NCBI GenBank assembly: GCA_963750535.1
Contig: CAVVRF010000040.1
Span: 1 to 64,000, forward strand
DNA: 64,000 nt
DNA from: JAKFWF01 sp963750535
GTDB taxonomy: Bacteria > Pseudomonadota > Alphaproteobacteria > Rhizobiales > Hyphomicrobiaceae
Direction of reading: 5' to 3'
The first letter of the stretch is position 1; each line of letters begins with the position of its first letter. The notes beneath the pieces are model-generated. The model did no database searches. It had not been told where the DNA came from and saw nothing but the letters and a program-made list of their open reading frames with translations. Positions 8,962 through 17,437 of this stretch are shown here, in pieces. The position numbers were made by a program, and so were the translations under genes.

Positions 8962-9194
8962 ATGACCGCCAACACTCCCGATCCCGTTCCCAATCCAGCC
9001 CCCGTCGGCAGCGACGGGCATATCCTCATCATCCCGTCATCATGCTGACAGCAAGGGGTTCCGAAACCGACCGGATCGTTGGACTCGAAATCGGTGCAGA
9101 CGATTATGTCGCCAAGCCGTTCAATCCGCGCGAGTTGTTGGCGCGGGTCAACGCCGTTTTGCGGCGCGTGCGGGTTGATCGGCGGCCACCGTGA
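8962..9194 (+). pseudogene. Response regulator remnant with internal deletion
   Basis: Two parts of an OmpR-type receiver are joined with the middle missing. 8962-9031 starts ATG and encodes an N-terminus ending GSDGHILI, just where the acidic VDDD patch should follow. From about 9030, in another frame, the sequence continues as PVIMLTARGSETDRI, GADDYVAKPFNPREL and LLARVNAVLRRVR, which is the second half of a receiver, then stops at 9192-9194. About 50 residues with the phosphorylated Asp are lost, and no DNA-binding domain remains. The partner kinase is not visible nearby. Confidence 0.8.
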
Positions 9195-9246
9195 CGGCGG
9201 GCGCGGGCTCGGCTACACGATGTGCAAACACGCCGTGAGCACCACC

Positions 9247-10962
9247 ATGCCCGATGATCGTAGCCGTAGCTCCCATCTGTCGACCATTCTGCAACTCGTC
9301 GTCTGGTCGGTCGGCGTCGGCGTCGTGCTGTCGGCGCTTGGCATCACGCCGGCCAACATCGTCGAGCGATTGGGTTTCATCATCCGGCGCATTTCCGACC
9401 TCGGCTTTGGCGCGGTCCACTGGGCCATCCAGTACTTCCTGCTTGACTTCCTGCTTGGCGCTGTCTTCGTCGTGCCGATCTGGCTGATCATGACGCTGAT
9501 GCGCGGGCGGTTCACGCTGATGCATGCCCCTCAGGTTGCGGCGACCACTGAGCCGATGCCGACGCTCGGTCGCGTGCTCGCCCTGGCCGTGCCGATCATG
9601 CTTGCCAACGCCTCGACACCGCTGATCGGCTTCGTCGACGCCGCGGTCGTCGGCCAAATTGGCGATGCCGCATTGATTGGCGGCGTGGCGCTTGGCGCGG
9701 CCATCTTCAACGCCATCTATTGGTGCGTCGGCTTTCTGCGCATGAGCACGACCGGTTTTGCGGCGCAGGCGCTTGGCGCGCGGGACGGCACAGAGATTGC
9801 CGCAACGTTGATCCGTGCACTGCTGATCGCCGTCGCCATCGGCGTTGCCGTGGTTGTATTCCAGGCGCCGATCCGACGCGCGTTTCTGTGGGTGCTGGGC
9901 GGTTCGCCGGCCGTGCAGGCGGCGACGACGGATTACTACAACTGGCGCATCTGGGCCGCGCCTGCCGGGCTGGTGAATTTCGCCTTGCTCGGCTGGTTCA
10001 TCGGCCTTGGTCGCACCATGGTGGCGTTCTGGCTGCAGGTGCTGGCCAACATCCTCAATGTCATCTTCGCCGTGCTGTTCGTGACGGTCCTCGGATGGGG
10101 TGTTCCGGGCGTCGGCCTCGCGGCGTTGCTCGGCGAATGGGCGGCAACCATCGGCGGACTCGCGATTGCCGTGCGCGAGTTTCGCACGCGCGGGGCGACG
10201 CCCGATCGCGCGGCCGTGCTTGCCCCCGCCAAGCTCACCGCCATGTTCGCGGCCAATCGCGACATCATGATCCGCACGGTTTGCGTGCTGGCGGCAGGGC
10301 AGATCTTCCTGCGCCTCAGCGCCGGCCAGGGCGATGCGGCGCTTGCGGCCAACGCGCTGTTGCTCACGCTGCTGACGATCACCCACTTCATGCTCGACGG
10401 CTACGCGAATGCGTCGGAAACCCTGGTCGGGCAAGCCATCGGCGCCAAGGATCGCGCACGACTCGATCATTCGGTGTACCTCGCGGCGATCGCGACCGGC
10501 ATCACGGGTATCGCCGTCGGTGTCGCGATCTGGCTTGGCAGCGGCGGGCTGATCGCGTTCATGACCACGAACGCCGACGTGCGCGCGCTGACATCGGGCT
10601 ACATCCTGTGGGCGGCGATCCTGCCGTTCATCAGCGTGTGGTGTTTTCTCCTCGACGGCGCGTTCATCGGCGCGACGCGCACGGCCGACATGCGCGACAT
10701 GATGGTGCTGAGTTTTATCGCCTATCTCGCAGCCCTGGCTGTGTTCGTGCCGGCGTTCGGCAATCACGGCGTCTGGGCCGCGCACTGCGTGTTCTTTATC
10801 GCGCGCGCCGTGACGTTGGCATGGAAGTATCCGGCCCTGGCGCGCGAATTAGAGCGCCCTGCGTATAGTGCAGACCCTACAGGCGTCGCGCGCGGCGGCC
10901 AAAGCCAGATGCTGGCGCGCCGGCGGAACCGTCCCGGGTTTGCCGGAGGCTCCAACTCTTGA
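9247..10962 (+). CDS. MATE family efflux transporter with N-terminal membrane extension
   Basis: Multidrug and toxin extrusion (MATE/DinF-like) antiporter, 571 aa from this start. The MATE core begins near TLGRVLALAVPIMLANA (about residue 100) and has the usual 12 hydrophobic segments. Ahead of it are two extra hydrophobic segments (about residues 15-35 and 60-85), absent from standard 440-460 aa MATE proteins. The start is uncertain: ATG 9247 is chosen, ATG 9220 in frame is possible; neither has a clear ribosome site. The last 12-20 residues appear to be read from the left end of an inserted IS3-type element, so the native C-terminus may be altered. Substrate unknown. Confidence 0.85.
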   Translation: MPDDRSRSSHLSTILQLVVWSVGVGVVLSALGITPANIVERLGFIIRRISDLGFGAVHWAIQYFLLDFLLGAVFVVPIWLIMTLMRGRFTLMHAPQVAATTEPMPTLGRVLALAVPIMLANASTPLIGFVDAAVVGQIGDAALIGGVALGAAIFNAIYWCVGFLRMSTTGFAAQALGARDGTEIAATLIRALLIAVAIGVAVVVFQAPIRRAFLWVLGGSPAVQAATTDYYNWRIWAAPAGLVNFALLGWFIGLGRTMVAFWLQVLANILNVIFAVLFVTVLGWGVPGVGLAALLGEWAATIGGLAIAVREFRTRGATPDRAAVLAPAKLTAMFAANRDIMIRTVCVLAAGQIFLRLSAGQGDAALAANALLLTLLTITHFMLDGYANASETLVGQAIGAKDRARLDHSVYLAAIATGITGIAVGVAIWLGSGGLIAFMTTNADVRALTSGYILWAAILPFISVWCFLLDGAFIGATRTADMRDMMVLSFIAYLAALAVFVPAFGNHGVWAAHCVFFIARAVTLAWKYPALARELERPAYSADPTGVARGGQSQMLARRRNRPGFAGGSNS

Positions 10963-11190
10963 GAGAGTGGAGCCATGACGAACGAATCAAAGTCACCGAA
11001 GACACCGAAGTTCTCCGCCGAGGTGCGTGAGCGCGCCGTGCGGATGGTAGCTGAGCGTCGGCGCGCGCATGCGTCCGAGTGGGCGGCCATCGCGTCGATC
11101 GCGGGCAAGATCGGCTGCACGGCGCAGACGCTGTCGAGCTGGGTGCGCCAGCCGAACGCGACCAGGGCAAGCGTCCTGGTACGAATTTGA
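10926..11190 (+). mobile_element. Remnant of an IS3-type insertion sequence (left end)
   Basis: The stretch starting with GGAACCGTCCCGGGTTTGCC looks like an IS3-type left end, followed by a short leader with a GGAG ribosome site and the beginning of a transposase OrfA. OrfB and the right end are not found. Insertion removed the natural end of the MATE gene or fused it with IS sequence. Exact borders are inferred. Confidence 0.5.
10975..11190 (+). pseudogene. Truncated IS3-family transposase OrfA
   Basis: The first about 55 residues match the helix-turn-helix start of IS3-family OrfA: KFSAEVRERAVRMVAE at residues 11-26 and a second helix pair ending SSWVRQ. After this the frame runs into unrelated residues and stops at 71 aa; the leucine zipper and the OrfB integrase core are missing. 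A ribosome site (GTGGAG) precedes the ATG. Not active by itself. Confidence 0.75.
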
Positions 11191-11668
11191 AATTGGGGAC
11201 ACGCACCACTTCCGCCTGTATCGCCCGAGGTCCTGAGGCCGCAACTATAGCGGCTCAAAGATCAATACAGTGTTGCCGTTCGGTTTGTCCGCTTCAAGAG
11301 CGGTCCGGAAATTCGCGGAACAATGCTGGACCGGCCGCTCAGGGTCAAGACCGACAGCAACTGGCAGCTACAATGGCGCAGAGGACACGCGCGGTCTGGC
11401 AGGGCATCCCGCACAAAAGGTGATTTGCAAATGCGCGTGGTGTTGTTGCTTCAGCTTGCGGCGGACAGCAGCGAATGACTCGGCGTCTCGTTTCATGAGG
11501 GATGCGCTATCTGGTCAATCGTCCGCCAGCGATGTGCGATTGTTTTTTGCGCTTGCTTGATGATTGCCTCACAAGGCAGTTAACAAGCGGCTAAAGCCGT
11601 TCGGCGTCCGTTCCGGAGCCGGGCACGGGCGCCTGCCTCAAGGTTATTCGCTAACCCATTGAAAAGAC
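11191..11668. other. Gene-free stretch between IS remnant and tRNA-Pro
   Basis: About 480 nt of lower GC content without a convincing gene on either strand. Short open frames here have no recognisable protein pattern. It may hold decayed remains of the IS element or flanking DNA brought in with it; nothing else is seen. Confidence 0.5.
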
Positions 11669-11745
11669 TGGTCGGAGCGGGGAGATTCGAACTCCCGACC
11701 CCTTGCTCCCGAAGCAAGTGCGCTACCAGGCTGCGCTACGCTCCG
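11669..11745 (-). tRNA. tRNA-Pro (anticodon CGG)
   Basis: On the minus strand: 7-bp acceptor stem CGGAGCG/CGCTCCG, D arm with AGCGCAGCCTGGTAGCGC, anticodon stem CTTGC/GCAAG around loop TTCGGGA (anticodon CGG), T arm with GTTCGAATC, and an encoded CCA end (11669-11671). Confidence 0.96.
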
Positions 11746-11878
11746 CCCGACCAAGAATGGGCGCTTATGCAACGCACATCCGTTCGCCGCCGGGCTCGGC
11801 CCGGCCTGCGTGGGCGCGCTTATAGACGCGCACCGGCGGCGCTGCAAGGTTGTTTTTCGGATCGGCGGCGTCGCGCGG

Positions 11879-12706
11879 CTATTGCCGCCGCGCCAGCGGG
11901 TCGAGAATGGCGGTCGGCAGCGCCCGCTTCAGCATCGAGGCGATGTAGGTCGGCGTGGTGACGAAATAGCGGGCCTTCGGGCGCGGCGATAGAAGCGCAT
12001 GGATCAGCCGCTTCACCACCGCCTCGGGCTCGAGCTTGAAGGTCGTCTTGCCGCCTGCCGCCATCGCCGCCAGCCGCTGCTTGTAGGCCTCGGCATGGGC
12101 CGAGCCGTCGATATCGATGCTGGCGCGGAACCGCGCGAGCGCGCTCGACAGGAACGCGGTCCTAATCGGGCCCGGCTCGATCAGCGATACGCCGATGCCG
12201 GTGCCGTGCAGCTCCATGCGCATCGCGTCGGTGAGGGCTTCCAGCGCATGTTTCGAGGCGCAGTAGGCGCCGCGATACGGCGCCGACATCAGCCCCAGCA
12301 CCGACGAGCATTGCACGATGCGGCCCGCGCCCTGCCGGCGCATCGCCGGGATCAGTCGCCGCGTCAGGTCGTGCAGGCCGAACAGGTTGACCTCGAACTG
12401 GTCGCGCAGCATGGCCGTCTCGAGGTCCTCGACGGCGCCGATCTGGCCGTAGGCGGCGTTCGAGAACAGCGCGCCGAGGCGGCCCTCGGTCAGCTCCAGG
12501 GCGCGGCCGGCGCAGGCGGCGATCGAGGCCGGATCGGCAAGCTCGAGCGGCAGCGCCTCGAGCCCAAGGCCGGAGAGGCGGGCGAGGTCTTGGTCCTTGC
12601 GGGCGGTGGCGAGCACGCGCCAGCCCCGCGCCTTCAGGTCGCGGGCGGCGGCGAAGCCGATGCCGGTGGAGCAGCCGGTGATGAGAATCGAGCGCGGGAT
12701 TTCCAT
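11879..12706 (-). CDS. SDR family NAD(P)-dependent oxidoreductase
   Basis: A 275-aa classical short-chain dehydrogenase/reductase. It has the dinucleotide motif TGCSTGIG (about residues 10-17), NAAYG in place of the NNAG motif (about 89), a Ser in QCSSVLG (about 134) and the catalytic YCASK (about 147-151). The C-terminal part (FKLEPEAVVKRLIHALLSPRPKARYFV) is typical of the subgroup of lipid or retinol-like SDRs often annotated without substrate. The start chosen gives MEIPRSILITGCSTG, the normal SDR length. It is on the same strand as, and 41 nt downstream of, the TPR gene. Confidence 0.88.
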   Translation of the reverse strand: MEIPRSILITGCSTGIGFAAARDLKARGWRVLATARKDQDLARLSGLGLEALPLELADPASIAACAGRALELTEGRLGALFSNAAYGQIGAVEDLETAMLRDQFEVNLFGLHDLTRRLIPAMRRQGAGRIVQCSSVLGLMSAPYRGAYCASKHALEALTDAMRMELHGTGIGVSLIEPGPIRTAFLSSALARFRASIDIDGSAHAEAYKQRLAAMAAGGKTTFKLEPEAVVKRLIHALLSPRPKARYFVTTPTYIASMLKRALPTAILDPLARRQ

Positions 12707-12747
12707 GCCGGTCGCATATCCGCGTCGCTGGCGTTGCGGAAGGGGGA

Positions 12748-14049
12748 TCAAGACGCAGTGGTCGCCGCGCGCCAGGCGGCATCGCGGCGCGACGGCCGGC
12801 GATGCAGGCGCCGATCGATCAGGGCGCGGGCCTTGACCGGCTCGCCGGCGCGCAGGCAAGCGACGATCAGGGTATCCTCGACGAGCTCGCGCTGGGCATG
12901 GCTGCCGCCGATCCGCACCGCTTCCGCCGCCTCGAGCTCGCGGACGGCGGTCGGGAAATCGCCGGCGGCGAATGCGACGAGGCCGCGCGACAGGCCGACG
13001 GCGGCACCATCGGCAAGAGCACCGCGGGCGGCCGCCATGGCTTCGATGGCTGCGAGCCGGGAGTGGCCGGCGCCGGCGCCGCCGGCGGCCGCCGCGGTCA
13101 GTGCCAGATGCACGTCGGCGAACGCGAGGCCGGGCTTCGGGAAGCGACGCTCGGCATAGTCCATGACCTCCGGCCATGCCGCCGGCCGCGCGCCACCGGC
13201 AAGCTCGAGCCGCCACAGCAGCGAGGCGGCGTCGGTCAGCGCGTTGAGCGGCGCCGCCTTGGTCACCGCCGGGCTGATGCGCTCTTCATAGAGCCGCAGC
13301 GCCGACGCGGTGTCGCCGGCATCGAGTGCGCCGAGCGCCAGGTGCCAGCACAGGTGGCCGTTGAGGATGCCGGCGCGGTCGTAGTCCGGCAGCCAGCCCT
13401 CCATGAACGTCGCGCAGGTATCGAGCTCGCCTTGCTCCAGCAGCGCATGGGCTAGCGCGTGCGCGGCATTGGCGTTGCGCGGCCGCAGCTCCAGCGCGCG
13501 TTCGGTGAGCAGGCGGCCGGCGCCGGCGTTGCCGGCTTCGGTGTGCGACCAGCCGAGGTAGGTGAGGAACCACCAGTCCTGGCCGTAGTGGCGCGCGTGC
13601 CGCTCGCAGATCGCGACGCGGGCGGCATCATGGTCGGCGCGGCCGGAGAACGCATAGAGTCCGAATGCGCCGAGCAGCAGCGACAGCACCACCGCATCGG
13701 TCGGATATGTTTCGAGATGCGCCTCGGCGGCGGCGACCGCGCGGGCCGGCTGGCCCTCGATCGCGGTCGCGATGACATCGATGTGCCCCTGCTCGCGGGC
13801 GGTGCAGCGGGCGGCGAGATCGCGCGCGACGGCGGCTTTCGCGCGCGCCTGCTCGGCCTCGGCATACATCTGGTGGATGCGGCCGCGCGCCAGATGGGCT
13901 AGCGCGAACGACGCGTCGGCCGCGATCGCGGCATCGAATCGCTCGGCGGCGCCGGGCCAGGCGCTGAGCAGCAGATCGATGCCCTCGCGATATTCGGCCG
14001 CCGCCGCCGCCGAGGTCGATATCGGTAGCCCGTAGCGATCCCGATCCAT
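12748..14049 (-). CDS. TTC38-like tetratricopeptide repeat protein
   Basis: A 433-aa soluble, Ala-rich all-helical protein of the TTC38-like TPR group. The N-terminus with DRYGLPISTSAAAAAEYREG is characteristic, followed by TPR-type helix pairs over the whole length (for example YLGWSHTEAGNAGAGRLLTERAL and NAAHALAHALLEQGELD). The start at 14049 has a GAGGAG ribosome site; longer in-frame starts would overlap the divergent metB-like gene. Function of the family is unknown; it may act as a scaffold. It is probably co-transcribed with the SDR gene. Confidence 0.82.
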   Translation of the reverse strand: MDRDRYGLPISTSAAAAAEYREGIDLLLSAWPGAAERFDAAIAADASFALAHLARGRIHQMYAEAEQARAKAAVARDLAARCTAREQGHIDVIATAIEGQPARAVAAAEAHLETYPTDAVVLSLLLGAFGLYAFSGRADHDAARVAICERHARHYGQDWWFLTYLGWSHTEAGNAGAGRLLTERALELRPRNANAAHALAHALLEQGELDTCATFMEGWLPDYDRAGILNGHLCWHLALGALDAGDTASALRLYEERISPAVTKAAPLNALTDAASLLWRLELAGGARPAAWPEVMDYAERRFPKPGLAFADVHLALTAAAAGGAGAGHSRLAAIEAMAAARGALADGAAVGLSRGLVAFAAGDFPTAVRELEAAEAVRIGGSHAQRELVEDTLIVACLRAGEPVKARALIDRRLHRRPSRRDAAWRAATTAS

Positions 14050-14185
14050 AAACTCCTCGCGCGCGATCCGTCGTGGCGGCATCGAATTAACGTCGCCGGG
14101 ACGGCGGCGGTCAAGCATCGGCGGACTGGATTGCCGGTGACGGCGCAGTCCTATATATGAGACGATCGTCAGATATAATGAAAAC

Positions 14186-15344
14186 ATGGGAACCACTATC
14201 ATGAAATCGGTGAGCCCGGAGACGTTCGCAGCCCAGGCCGGCGGGCACATCGAGCCGCTTTCGGGCGCCATCGTGCCGCCGATCCACGTTAGCACCACGT
14301 TCGAGCGCGAGCCCGACAACGCCTATCCCAGGGGGTTCACCTACGGCCGCCCCGACACGCCGACCGTGCGCATGACCGAGGAGGTGCTGAACCGGCTCGA
14401 GGGCGGCGCGGCAACGTTGCTGCTGGGTTCCGGCATGGCGGCAGCGACCGCGCTCTTCCTGGCGCTGGAGCGTCCGGCGCACGTGGTGGCGCCGAAGGTG
14501 ATGTATTGGGGCCTGCGCCGGTGGCTGCTCGAGACGGCGCCGGAGTACGGGATCAGCGTCACCCTGGTCGACATGAGCGACCCCGAAGCCGTCAGGGCCG
14601 CAATCCAGCCGGGCAAGACCCGTTGCGTGTGGCTCGAGACGCCATCGAACCCGACCTGGGAGATCACCGACATCGCCGCCGTAGCGCGCATCGCGCATGC
14701 CGCCGGCGCCGTGACAGCGGTCGAACTCGACGGTCGCCACGCCGGTCATCACCCGGCCGATCGAGCATGGCGCCGACGTCGTGATGCATGCGGCGACCAA
14801 GTACCTCAACGGCCATTCCGACGTCGTCGCCGGATCGCTGACCTTCAAGGCCAAGGACCGGCTGTTCGAGCGTGCCGCGGCGGTGCGCCGCGACATCGGC
14901 GCGATCCTGGCGCCGTTCGAGGCGTTCCTGCTGATGCGCGGCCTGCGCACGCTGCATGTTCGCGTACGTCACCAGGCAGCGGCGGCGCAGGCGATCGCCG
15001 AGCGGCTGGCCGCCAACGACCGCATCGCCGCGGTGCTCTATCCGGGTCTTCCCGGCCACCCGGGTCACGACATCGCCCGGCGGCAGATGACGGGCGGCTT
15101 CGGCGGCATGCTGTCGATCCGCGTCAAGGGCGGCGAGCAGGCGGCGATCCGCACCGCCGGCAGTGTCAGGGTCTGGAAGCGGGCGACCTCGCTCGGCGGC
15201 GTCGAGAGCCTGATCGAGCATCGGGCCTCGATCGAGGGGCCGACCAGCCCATGCCCGCCGGACCTGTTGCGGCTGTCCGTCGGCGTCGAGACGGTGGCGG
15301 ACCTGATCGGCGACCTGGAGCGGGCGCTGGTGGCCAACCGTTAA
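14186..15344 (+). CDS. Cys/Met metabolism PLP-dependent enzyme, cystathionine gamma-synthase/lyase-like (one frameshift)
   Basis: Fold-type I PLP enzyme of the transsulfuration family, about 385 aa when repaired. The first frame (14186 to about 14727) has the PPIHVSTTFE start, YGRPDTPT and GSGMAAATALF (PLP phosphate site). One extra A near 14727 (GTCGA-A-CTCGACG) shifts the frame. The second frame carries ATKYLNGHSDV with the PLP-binding Lys, then RGLRTLHVR and SLGGVESL..HRAS, typical of cystathionine gamma-synthase, beta-lyase and methionine gamma-lyase. Which reaction it performs is not decidable here. A possible -10 box TATAAT lies at 14174-14179. It is divergent from the TPR gene. Confidence 0.85.
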
Positions 15345-15456
15345 GCTCGAACTCGGCGGCGACGGTCGCAACTCGGGAATCAGCAACGCACGAACGCCGG
15401 CAGGCATTGGCCAGCGTTCGCTCACACCGCGTGATCGCGATCGGCCCCGACCGGGC

Positions 15457-15744
15457 CTATTTCGCGAGCATCTGCCTGACCATGCCGACAATCGCCGTCA
15501 GCACGCCGCCGCTGACACCGCCCGACAGCACGCTGCTGATAATGGTGCCGATGTCGAGGCCGGCGCCAGCCTTTTGCGCCGCCAGAATGCCGAGTGCCAC
15601 CAATAACTTGCTGCCGATTCCGCCACCCAGGATGCCGGCGATCGTGTTGCCGAGCACGCCGAGGTTGGCGTCCTTCATCATGCTGCCGGCAAGGTTGCCG
15701 CCGGCCGCGCCGCTGAGCAGTTGGATAATGAGTGCCAAGTCCAT
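15457..15744 (-). CDS. Small glycine-rich hydrophobic protein
   Basis: A 95-aa protein with repeated glycine-zipper-like patches (LLSGAAGGNLAG, IAGILGGGIGSKLL, VLSGGVSGGVL) and a basic C-terminus. The spacing suggests packed membrane or amyloid-like helices. Similar short proteins of unknown function are common in alphaproteobacteria. The start at MDLALIIQ is preferred over a longer one because it gives the compact conserved form. It is convergent with the PLP enzyme and divergent from ridA. Confidence 0.65.
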   Translation of the reverse strand: MDLALIIQLLSGAAGGNLAGSMMKDANLGVLGNTIAGILGGGIGSKLLVALGILAAQKAGAGLDIGTIISSVLSGGVSGGVLTAIVGMVRQMLAK

Positions 15745-15956
15745 CCTGTCGTCTCCCGTGGCTTGATTGTCTCCCCGCACGCGACTCGCACGCCGCGGAT
15801 GCTAGCAGATCCGGTCCGCAGCGACGAACGCTGTTATTCAGGGTAAGGCCTGGTATCGCATGGACGTTGCACGGAGCCACCGTTCGCGGCACATTCGGCG
15901 CTGGCGCCGTGTCCGGGACGCCGAATGGCCGGGCAGCCTGCGACAAGGGAATTCGA

Positions 15957-16304
15957 ATGCTGATCGAACGTCACGAGTTGGAAACGCTGCTGGCCAACGT
16001 GGTCGGTGCGGGGGAGCGGGTGTTCACCGCCGGCGCAATTGCCGACGACACCAGCCTCGACGTCGCCGGCCAGACCCGGCAGGCGCTGGCCGATATCGAC
16101 AAGTATTTGGGGCTATGCAAGTCGGACAAGAGCAAGATCCTCACCGCCATGATCTGGCTCGCCGACATCCGCCTGCGCGACGACATGAACAAGGCGTGGC
16201 TGCAGTGGGTCGACCCGGAGCACCTGCCGGCGCGGGCCTGCGTCGAGGCGAAGATGGCCGATCCGCGCTGCCTCGTCGAAATCGCGATCGTGGCCGCCCG
16301 ATGA
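15957..16304 (+). CDS. RidA family protein
   Basis: A 115-aa RidA/YjgF-like protein. It has the compact beta-alpha fold pattern with VFTAGAIADD, QTRQALADIDKYL (helix 1) and DMNKAWLQWVD plus PARACVEAKMADP near the end, where the Arg that binds the enamine carboxylate is normally located (RACVEA). RidA proteins hydrolyse reactive enamine/imine intermediates released by PLP enzymes. It overlaps the next gene by ATGA, so the two are translationally coupled, and a PLP enzyme lies just upstream. Confidence 0.85.
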   Translation: MLIERHELETLLANVVGAGERVFTAGAIADDTSLDVAGQTRQALADIDKYLGLCKSDKSKILTAMIWLADIRLRDDMNKAWLQWVDPEHLPARACVEAKMADPRCLVEIAIVAAR

Positions 16305-16726
16305 GCGACGCTTCGATCGATGCGGCAATCGCCCGCTTGCGCGCCGCCATGGCCGACGTCGCCAACGGCAACGTCGCCGCGATCAAGGCGCTGTACGAGC
16401 ACAGCGGCGACGCGACGAGCTTCTACGGCTGGGGCGGCTACGAGCGCGGCTGGGCGGAAGTCGACAAGCGCTGGGACTGGGCGGCGCAGCAGTTCCAGGG
16501 CGGCACGGTGAGCTACCAGCCGCTGACCCGCGTCGCGAGCGGCGACCTTTTCTACGAGACCGTGATCGAGACCTTCGTCTGCAAGGTCGACGGCAAGCCC
16601 GAGCCGGTCACCTGGTCGAACCGGGTGACCCACATCTTCCGCCGGTCAGGCGGAGAGTGGCGCCTGATCCACCGCCACGCGAATAGGCTGGAGGGGCAGT
16701 ATCGGCCCGGTGGGAGGTTGGGGTGA
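16301..16726 (+). CDS. SnoaL-like / NTF2-fold protein
   Basis: A 141-aa protein with a cone-shaped NTF2/SnoaL fold pattern: N-terminal helix (AIARLRAAMADVANGNVAAIKALY), GWGGYERGWAEV, and strands YETVIETFV, VTWSNRVTHIFRR and EWRLIHRHAN. Such proteins act as small-molecule isomerases, hydrolases or binding proteins; substrate unknown. It overlaps ridA by 4 nt. Its last about 17 codons run into sequence that also occurs as the tail of the intergenic repeat at 17331-17395, so its C-terminus seems to be donated by the repeat. Confidence 0.78.
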   Translation: MSDASIDAAIARLRAAMADVANGNVAAIKALYEHSGDATSFYGWGGYERGWAEVDKRWDWAAQQFQGGTVSYQPLTRVASGDLFYETVIETFVCKVDGKPEPVTWSNRVTHIFRRSGGEWRLIHRHANRLEGQYRPGGRLG

Positions 16727-16840
16727 TGGAGAGGTGCTCGGTGCATCCGATGTTTTTTTGATGCGCATGCGTTGAATTATGCCCAGGCACGAGCCTGATC
16801 GCCGCTGCCTCCGCCACAGCCGCTACCATCACCGCCTCCG

Positions 16841-17030
16841 TCATCCCCACTTCTGCCTTCCCGGCCGAGCCGGCCTGGCTGCGTGTCTGCGAGCCGCAGA
16901 TCGTCGTTCCGTGCGAGAGCCGGGATCGCGTCGGCGAGGATTAGCCACGCGGCCAAGGGGCCTGCCGATGGGACGCGATCCCGGATCTTCGCGCTTCGCG
17001 CTCGTCCGGGAAGGCAAGGCGAGGGGGCGG
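16841..17030. repeat. Palindromic intergenic repeat, copy A
   Basis: About 190 nt starting TCATCCCCACTTCTGCC. It contains a perfect 13-bp inverted repeat CCGGGATCGCGTC (16920-16932) / GACGCGATCCCGG (16972-16984) and outer arms CTTCCCGG/CCGGGAAG. It is nearly identical to copies B and C. No gene is found in 16727-17437 apart from these repeats. Confidence 0.85.
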
Positions 17031-17090
17031 GGCGTCTCAGTATGGCGGCCCGTTTCATGGCGACAACGGCGCCGCTGCCTCCGCCACCCC

Positions 17091-17395
17091 GCTTCTGCCT
17101 TCCCGGCCGAGCCGGCCCGGCTGCGTGTCTGCGAGCCGCAGATCGTCGTTCCGTGCGAGAGCCGGGATCGCGTCGGCGAGGATTGGCCACGCGGCCAAAG
17201 GGCTTGCTGATGGGACGCGATCCCGGATCTTCGCGCTTCGCGCTCGTCCGGGAAGGCAAGCCGAGGGAGTGGGCAATGGCGAGGCGTCGTCCCGATGGGA
17301 GAAGATTATTGAGGACTGGCGGCCGATCGGCCGCCACGCGAATAGGCCAGAGGGGTAGTATCGGCCCGGTGGGAGGTTGGGGTGATGGGGCGGTT
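17091..17395. repeat. Palindromic intergenic repeat, copy B (long form)
   Basis: Same core as copy A plus a roughly 115-nt tail containing AGATTATTGAGGACTGGCGG and a segment matching the 3' end of the SnoaL-like gene (CCGCCACGCGAATAGGC... then GGTGGGAGGTTGGGGTGATG). It lies in direct orientation after copy A. Confidence 0.85.
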
Positions 17396-17437
17396 GTTGA
17401 CCTGACGCGGAGGTCCGCCGCGTGGTCTCGAGTACTT

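Noticed and set aside
9148..10785. Minus-strand open frame of about 545 codons opposite the MATE gene
   Set aside because: Very rich in His, Asp, Arg and Gln, no domains; the plus-strand protein has clear membrane helices and family features.
14050..14319. Longer start of the TTC38-like protein
   Set aside because: It would overlap the divergent PLP enzyme gene, while ATG 14049 has a good GAGGAG ribosome site and the family N-terminus.
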